Origin: DATLWR01 sp035576205
Lineage (GTDB): Bacteria; Pseudomonadota; Zetaproteobacteria; Mariprofundales; Mariprofundaceae
Length of the DNA stretch: 16,660 bases
Direction: 5' to 3'
Assembly: GCA_035576205.1 (NCBI GenBank)
Contig: DATLWR010000168.1
Span: 1-16,660, forward strand
Of the stretch, positions 13,776 to 16,660 are shown one piece after another (the stretch's first letter is position 1; each line of letters starts with the position of its first letter). The notes under the pieces were generated by a model. It was not told the origin of the DNA, did not search any database, and saw only the letters and a program-made list of their open reading frames with translations. The position numbers were made by a program, and so were the translations under genes.

Positions 13776-15944
13776 TTATTCCACCCAGTGAAGAACGTTG
13801 CGGATGATTGACCAGCGTCGCTGTTTCTCGGTGCGGATACCTTCGATCCAGTAGCGGTACTGCTTTTGGGCAAAACCATTCTCCTGCTGGATATCGATCC
13901 AGTGGTCGACATAGCGCTGCAGTGAAGCGGCATCCGGGGACATGGCGTAGGCGATCAGGAAGGGCGTGCCGAGGTACTCGGGTACGATGGCGGTGAATCC
14001 GGGGTGGGCCATGGCAAAAGCCCTGGCTTCAACCAGACTCCATAGCCCCGCCTGCAGGGCAGGATCTGTCAGCAGGACGTCGTAATCGCGCACCGGCACC
14101 ACCTGTTGTTTGGGAAATAGGGCTGTCGCCAGCGGCAGCAGGGCGGGGCTGATCATGCAGGCCACTCTGAGTTCGGGGTGCTCCTCGACGGCTTTGTGCT
14201 TGAGCAGTTGGCGCGCGACCGAGCTGCGAGCCAGCAGTGCCGGCGGGCTATGCAGATAGGGCTTGGAAACCGCCAGGGTCCGCATCCGTTCGGCGGTGAC
14301 GAAGATACCGTTGGCGGCAATATCGATTTCTCCTGATTTGAGCATCGGCGCCATGGTTTCGTGTGTCATGGGGACGAATTCAAGACGTGCATTCATATCC
14401 TTGGCCAGGCGGTACATGAAGGCGACGTCGTAGCCGACGAGCTGGCCGCGGTCGTTACGGTAGCAGAAGGGGATCGCGACCGGGTCATAGCCGACGCGCA
14501 GCACACCGCTGGTGCGAATTCGTTCCAATGCTTCGAGTGCCAGCAATGCCGGCGATCTTTTCGAGACTTCGTCGCGGTTGCGGTAGATCACGGCGTCGAC
14601 GCCGGCGGTCACGCTGCGATCCAGGGTATAGCCCATGTAATTCCCCTGTTTCGGGGTGAGCAGTGCCGGAGGTGTCGCCCGCAAGGCCACGACCGTTCCT
14701 CCCAGAATGAGGAAGCCGATGATGAATATGCCTGCGGCCCGCATCGGTTGTATGCGCGTCTTGCCGTAGAAGGCGAGCGTGGGCCAGAGCGTGACAAGGG
14801 CGAAGCCGGCGACCGACAGGGCGATCTGGGCATAGCGGGTGAACGGCATGGCCGCCACCCAGAGGTCCAGCGTGCTGGCGGGCATATGAAAGAGCGAGGC
14901 CAGGAACGGCACCGCATCGATAGTCGTGGATGGCGAGCCGACGGTCGACAACAGCGTCATCGGTGGCAGTAGCGCCTGGGCTCCCGTCGACAGCGGCTCC
15001 TTGAAATAGAAGGCGCAGAAGTAGAAGAAAAGGATCACGCCGAGGTTGCCGAGCTGGGCCAGCGGGTAGGCCACCGAAACATTGGTGCCGATGATGTCCG
15101 GGGCCATGTCGTCTTTGACCTGGCATTTCGCCAGGAGCTGTTCGGCCGCCTTGATGATGCCCGGGATAGCAGCTACCGAGAGGGTTGTCACCAGGGCAAG
15201 GACGAAGGCGCCGCGCAATTCGCGCAGCACTTCCCGGTAGCCGATCGGCAGGATGCTGGCGAGAAAGGCGGGGATCACCCAGAAAGCCAGCAGGAAAGCG
15301 CCGAACAGGTAGAGCAGCGTATAGAGAAACAGGCCGGCGATGTCCTGCGCCTGCATGGTGCCGGCCGTGCTGGCAAGCAGGGCGAAAACGCCGATGGGGG
15401 CAAAGTAGACGACCCAGTTCCAGATGGTGACCGATGCCGATTTGATGACCAGCAGGATCTCCAGCCAGCTGGCCTTGTTGTCGATCCGCTGGATGGCCAT
15501 GCCGTAGAGAATGGCGAAGACCACGATGGCCGGGACCGCATTGCGGCTGAGATCGCTGAAGGGATTGCCGGGGATGAGAAGGTTGATGAAGTCGGTGCTG
15601 TTGAGCAGGGCATGCGAATCGAGAACCGCAGGGGCGCTCGCCTGCCGGAAGGCGAAACCGAGCAGTATCATGGCCAGGAATGCGATGCCCCAGCCAACGA
15701 CATAGGCCGGCCAGGCATGCTTGAAAAGCCGCCCGGCCGTGGATGGCGGCAGTTTGCCGAGGCCGTGCAGCAGCGAGGCGATGACGTAAGGGTAGACGCA
15801 GATCGCCAGCATCTGGGCGTAGGCCTTGCCGAGAGGCTCCAGCACCTTGGCATAATCGCCGAGGAAGGCACCGGTCGCGATGCCGGCGATGGCGCTGATC
15901 AGGACCCATTCGGGTAATCCCAGCCTGAGCTTTTTGCCCTCCAT
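13776..15944 (-). CDS. SDF-type (DAACS) symporter fused to a SBP_bac_3 solute-binding domain
   Basis: A 722-residue two-part membrane protein. Residues 1-395 form a sodium:dicarboxylate-type symporter of about eight membrane segments (the DAACS/SDF fold). An extra hydrophobic segment at 402-422 (AGIFIIGFLILGGTVVAL) leads to a PBPb/SBP_bac_3 amino-acid-binding-type domain at about 470-705, recognised from SGVLRVGYDPVAIPFCY, LVGYDVAFMYRLAKDM, LKSGEIDIAANG and FVTAERMRTLAVSKPYL. If both ends of the symporter face the cytoplasm, as in Glt-type carriers, the extra segment puts the binding domain in the periplasm. The family's NMDGT motif is replaced by NVSVA (288-292), and the serine-rich hairpin and D-x2-R-x3-N of the last helix are not recognisable, so substrate and ion coupling may differ. 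GGGGGAG, 6 bases before the ATG, fixes the start. The frame is unbroken across the junction. Confidence 0.9.
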   Translation of the reverse strand: MEGKKLRLGLPEWVLISAIAGIATGAFLGDYAKVLEPLGKAYAQMLAICVYPYVIASLLHGLGKLPPSTAGRLFKHAWPAYVVGWGIAFLAMILLGFAFRQASAPAVLDSHALLNSTDFINLLIPGNPFSDLSRNAVPAIVVFAILYGMAIQRIDNKASWLEILLVIKSASVTIWNWVVYFAPIGVFALLASTAGTMQAQDIAGLFLYTLLYLFGAFLLAFWVIPAFLASILPIGYREVLRELRGAFVLALVTTLSVAAIPGIIKAAEQLLAKCQVKDDMAPDIIGTNVSVAYPLAQLGNLGVILFFYFCAFYFKEPLSTGAQALLPPMTLLSTVGSPSTTIDAVPFLASLFHMPASTLDLWVAAMPFTRYAQIALSVAGFALVTLWPTLAFYGKTRIQPMRAAGIFIIGFLILGGTVVALRATPPALLTPKQGNYMGYTLDRSVTAGVDAVIYRNRDEVSKRSPALLALEALERIRTSGVLRVGYDPVAIPFCYRNDRGQLVGYDVAFMYRLAKDMNARLEFVPMTHETMAPMLKSGEIDIAANGIFVTAERMRTLAVSKPYLHSPPALLARSSVARQLLKHKAVEEHPELRVACMISPALLPLATALFPKQQVVPVRDYDVLLTDPALQAGLWSLVEARAFAMAHPGFTAIVPEYLGTPFLIAYAMSPDAASLQRYVDHWIDIQQENGFAQKQYRYWIEGIRTEKQRRWSIIRNVLHWVE

Positions 15945-16288
15945 CCTTTACTCCCCCCTTGCGCGATCGTGGCGATGATCCGGAAACAGGATGGTTCGAG
16001 GCGATACATCGAGGGTTGGGAACCACCCGCCCCAACAGGCCTGATTTCTTTATTCAGCTTAGCTATCCCGCTTACGGGCGGCAACAAAACTCCGGCTGCC
16101 ACGGATAGCAGGCCGGCTGCATCTCTTTGCGGCACGGCGAAGCCATTCGCCGAAAAAAAAGCGCTGTTCCGGGAGTCGCATCGTGTGCGGAAGGTTCGCT
16201 GCAAGGCGCCGGTTGGCCTGATTTATCCCGGCAATTTGACAAGGAGAGGATTCTCGTCTTTAAAGGGCAATCTTTTGTGGAGGGATCA
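15945..16288. other. 344-bp intergenic region between divergent genes
   Basis: No convincing gene is seen here: a 107-codon frame on the plus strand runs into the lipoprotein start, lacks a ribosome site and has no recognisable protein character. The middle (16062-16152) contains several base-paired elements: GCTATCC (16062-16068) with GGATAGC (16103-16109); CCGGCTGC (16113-16120) with GCGGC-A-CGG (16129-16137); and a perfect 7-bp hairpin CGGCGAA/TTCGCCG (16135-16152) followed by eight A. An 8-bp direct repeat CCGGCTGC occurs at 16092-16099 and 16113-16120. The right end holds the promoter of the small lipoprotein gene. No clear promoter for the minus-strand transporter was found. Confidence 0.5.
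16236..16264 (+). promoter_or_regulatory. Sigma70-type promoter of the small lipoprotein gene
   Basis: A perfect -35 TTGACA (16236-16241), a 17-base spacer and TTTAAA (16259-16264, 4 of 6) as -10. Transcription should begin near 16271, giving a leader of under 20 bases that carries GGAGG at 16279-16283, 5 bases before the ATG at 16289. This is the best promoter in the window. Confidence 0.65.
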
Positions 16289-16660
16289 ATGAATAACATG
16301 AAAAAAACCCTGTTGGGAGTATCGCTTGCCTTGACGATGTCGGGTTGCGCAACAATCGTCGGCGACAGCGCTCAGGTCGTATCGATCAACAGTAAACCCG
16401 ATATGGCCGAGGTGACGATCACCGACGAGCGTGGCGCCAATGTGCATCACGGACAAACGCCGGTCAGTGTGACGCTTGAGAAATCCGACGGTTCATACTT
16501 CGGTGGCAAGACCTATAACGTGCACATCGAAAAAGCAGGCTACAAGCCGGTAACCTTTGCCCTGAAGGCCAGCCCGAACGGCTGGTATATCGGTGGCAAC
16601 CTGATTTTCGGTGGCCTGATCGGCTGGCTGATCGTCGATCCGTTCAGCGGCAAGATGTAC
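16289..16660 (+). CDS. Small lipoprotein, PEGA-like, truncated by window end
   Basis: The frame is open for 124 codons to the last base, so the 3' end is missing. The signal peptide MNNMKKTLLGVSLALTMSGC ends in a lipobox with lipidated Cys20, so the protein should be anchored in the outer or inner membrane. The mature part has a beta-rich segment with the PEGA-type pattern (VTITDERGANVHHGQTPVSVTLEKS, then YNVHIEKAGYKPVTFAL). A conserved hydrophobic end follows, WYIGGNLIFGGLIGWLIVDP, as in a family of small proteobacterial lipoproteins beginning CATIV/CATI after the cysteine. An in-frame ATG at 16298 is possible, but GGAGG spacing favours 16289. A near-consensus promoter lies just upstream. 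No biochemical function is known to me for this family. Confidence 0.88.
   Translation, partial: MNNMKKTLLGVSLALTMSGCATIVGDSAQVVSINSKPDMAEVTITDERGANVHHGQTPVSVTLEKSDGSYFGGKTYNVHIEKAGYKPVTFALKASPNGWYIGGNLIFGGLIGWLIVDPFSGKMY

Noticed and set aside
14485..16035. A 516-codon minus-strand frame overlapping the transporter gene in another frame
   Set aside because: Composition is typical of a shifted frame (Arg/Pro/His-rich, no membrane segments), while the overlapping frame gives a coherent membrane protein.
16076..16152. Partial resemblance, on the minus strand, to the c-di-GMP-I (GEMM) riboswitch (CGCAAAG block and a GTTGCCG end)
   Set aside because: The GNRA-capped P2, the tetraloop receptor and a 5' arm pairing with GTTGCCG are missing, and CGGCGAA pairs with its own hairpin instead; an Rfam RF01051 scan would settle it.
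15969..16292. A 107-codon plus-strand frame in the intergenic region
   Set aside because: No ribosome site, no protein-like pattern, and it overlaps the promoter and start of the lipoprotein gene.
1..16660. CRISPR arrays, tRNA or rRNA genes, insertion sequences, attachment sites
   Set aside because: No regularly spaced repeats, cloverleaf-type sequences, transposase motifs or terminal inverted repeats were seen.

Overview
The window is GC-rich bacterial DNA (about 60% by eye), densely coding, with short gaps and good Shine-Dalgarno sites. The gene set points to a proteobacterium with a Calvin-cycle lifestyle: a CbbQ/CbbO RubisCO-activase pair, an E. coli FbaB-type class I aldolase, a long-form (about 294 residue) SAICAR synthase, and c-di-GMP signalling. 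A chemolithoautotrophic beta- or zetaproteobacterium (for example Mariprofundus-like) would fit, but this assignment is inference from protein type only. No RubisCO, rRNA, tRNA, insertion sequence or CRISPR array is present.

Layout. 2-334: the 3' end of an AT-richer, unrecognised gene, closed by a strong terminator (374-405). 446-1411: nitrilase-superfamily hydrolase, copy 1. 1420-4945, minus strand: a likely signalling unit transcribed as FIST-domain sensor, then GAF-PAS-HD-GYP c-di-GMP phosphodiesterase (3 bp gap), then a class I methyltransferase. 5043-6092, minus: fbaB, with a palindrome-rich promoter region facing 6338. 6338-8471, plus: a two-gene unit of a coiled-coil polytopic membrane protein and a VWA-domain lipoprotein, closed by a terminator (8497-8526) nearly identical to the first. 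8579-9538: nitrilase-superfamily copy 2, about 70% identical to copy 1. 9661-12758: cbbQ and cbbO. 12830-13714: purC. 13776-15944, minus: a fusion of an SDF-type symporter with a periplasmic amino-acid-binding-type domain. 15945-16288: a 344 bp gap with several possible RNA stems and a near-consensus sigma70 promoter driving a small lipoprotein (16289 to the window end, truncated).

How the parts relate. cbbQO (RubisCO reactivation) and fbaB (triose/hexose interconversion) share a carbon-fixation theme. FIST plus HD-GYP should couple ligand sensing to c-di-GMP breakdown. The most unusual items are: the nitrilase paralogs, each sitting behind the same terminator hairpin; the transporter-binding-protein fusion, which lacks the canonical ion/substrate residues of its family; the membrane protein/VWA lipoprotein pair of unknown role; and cbbQO with no RubisCO gene in the window.
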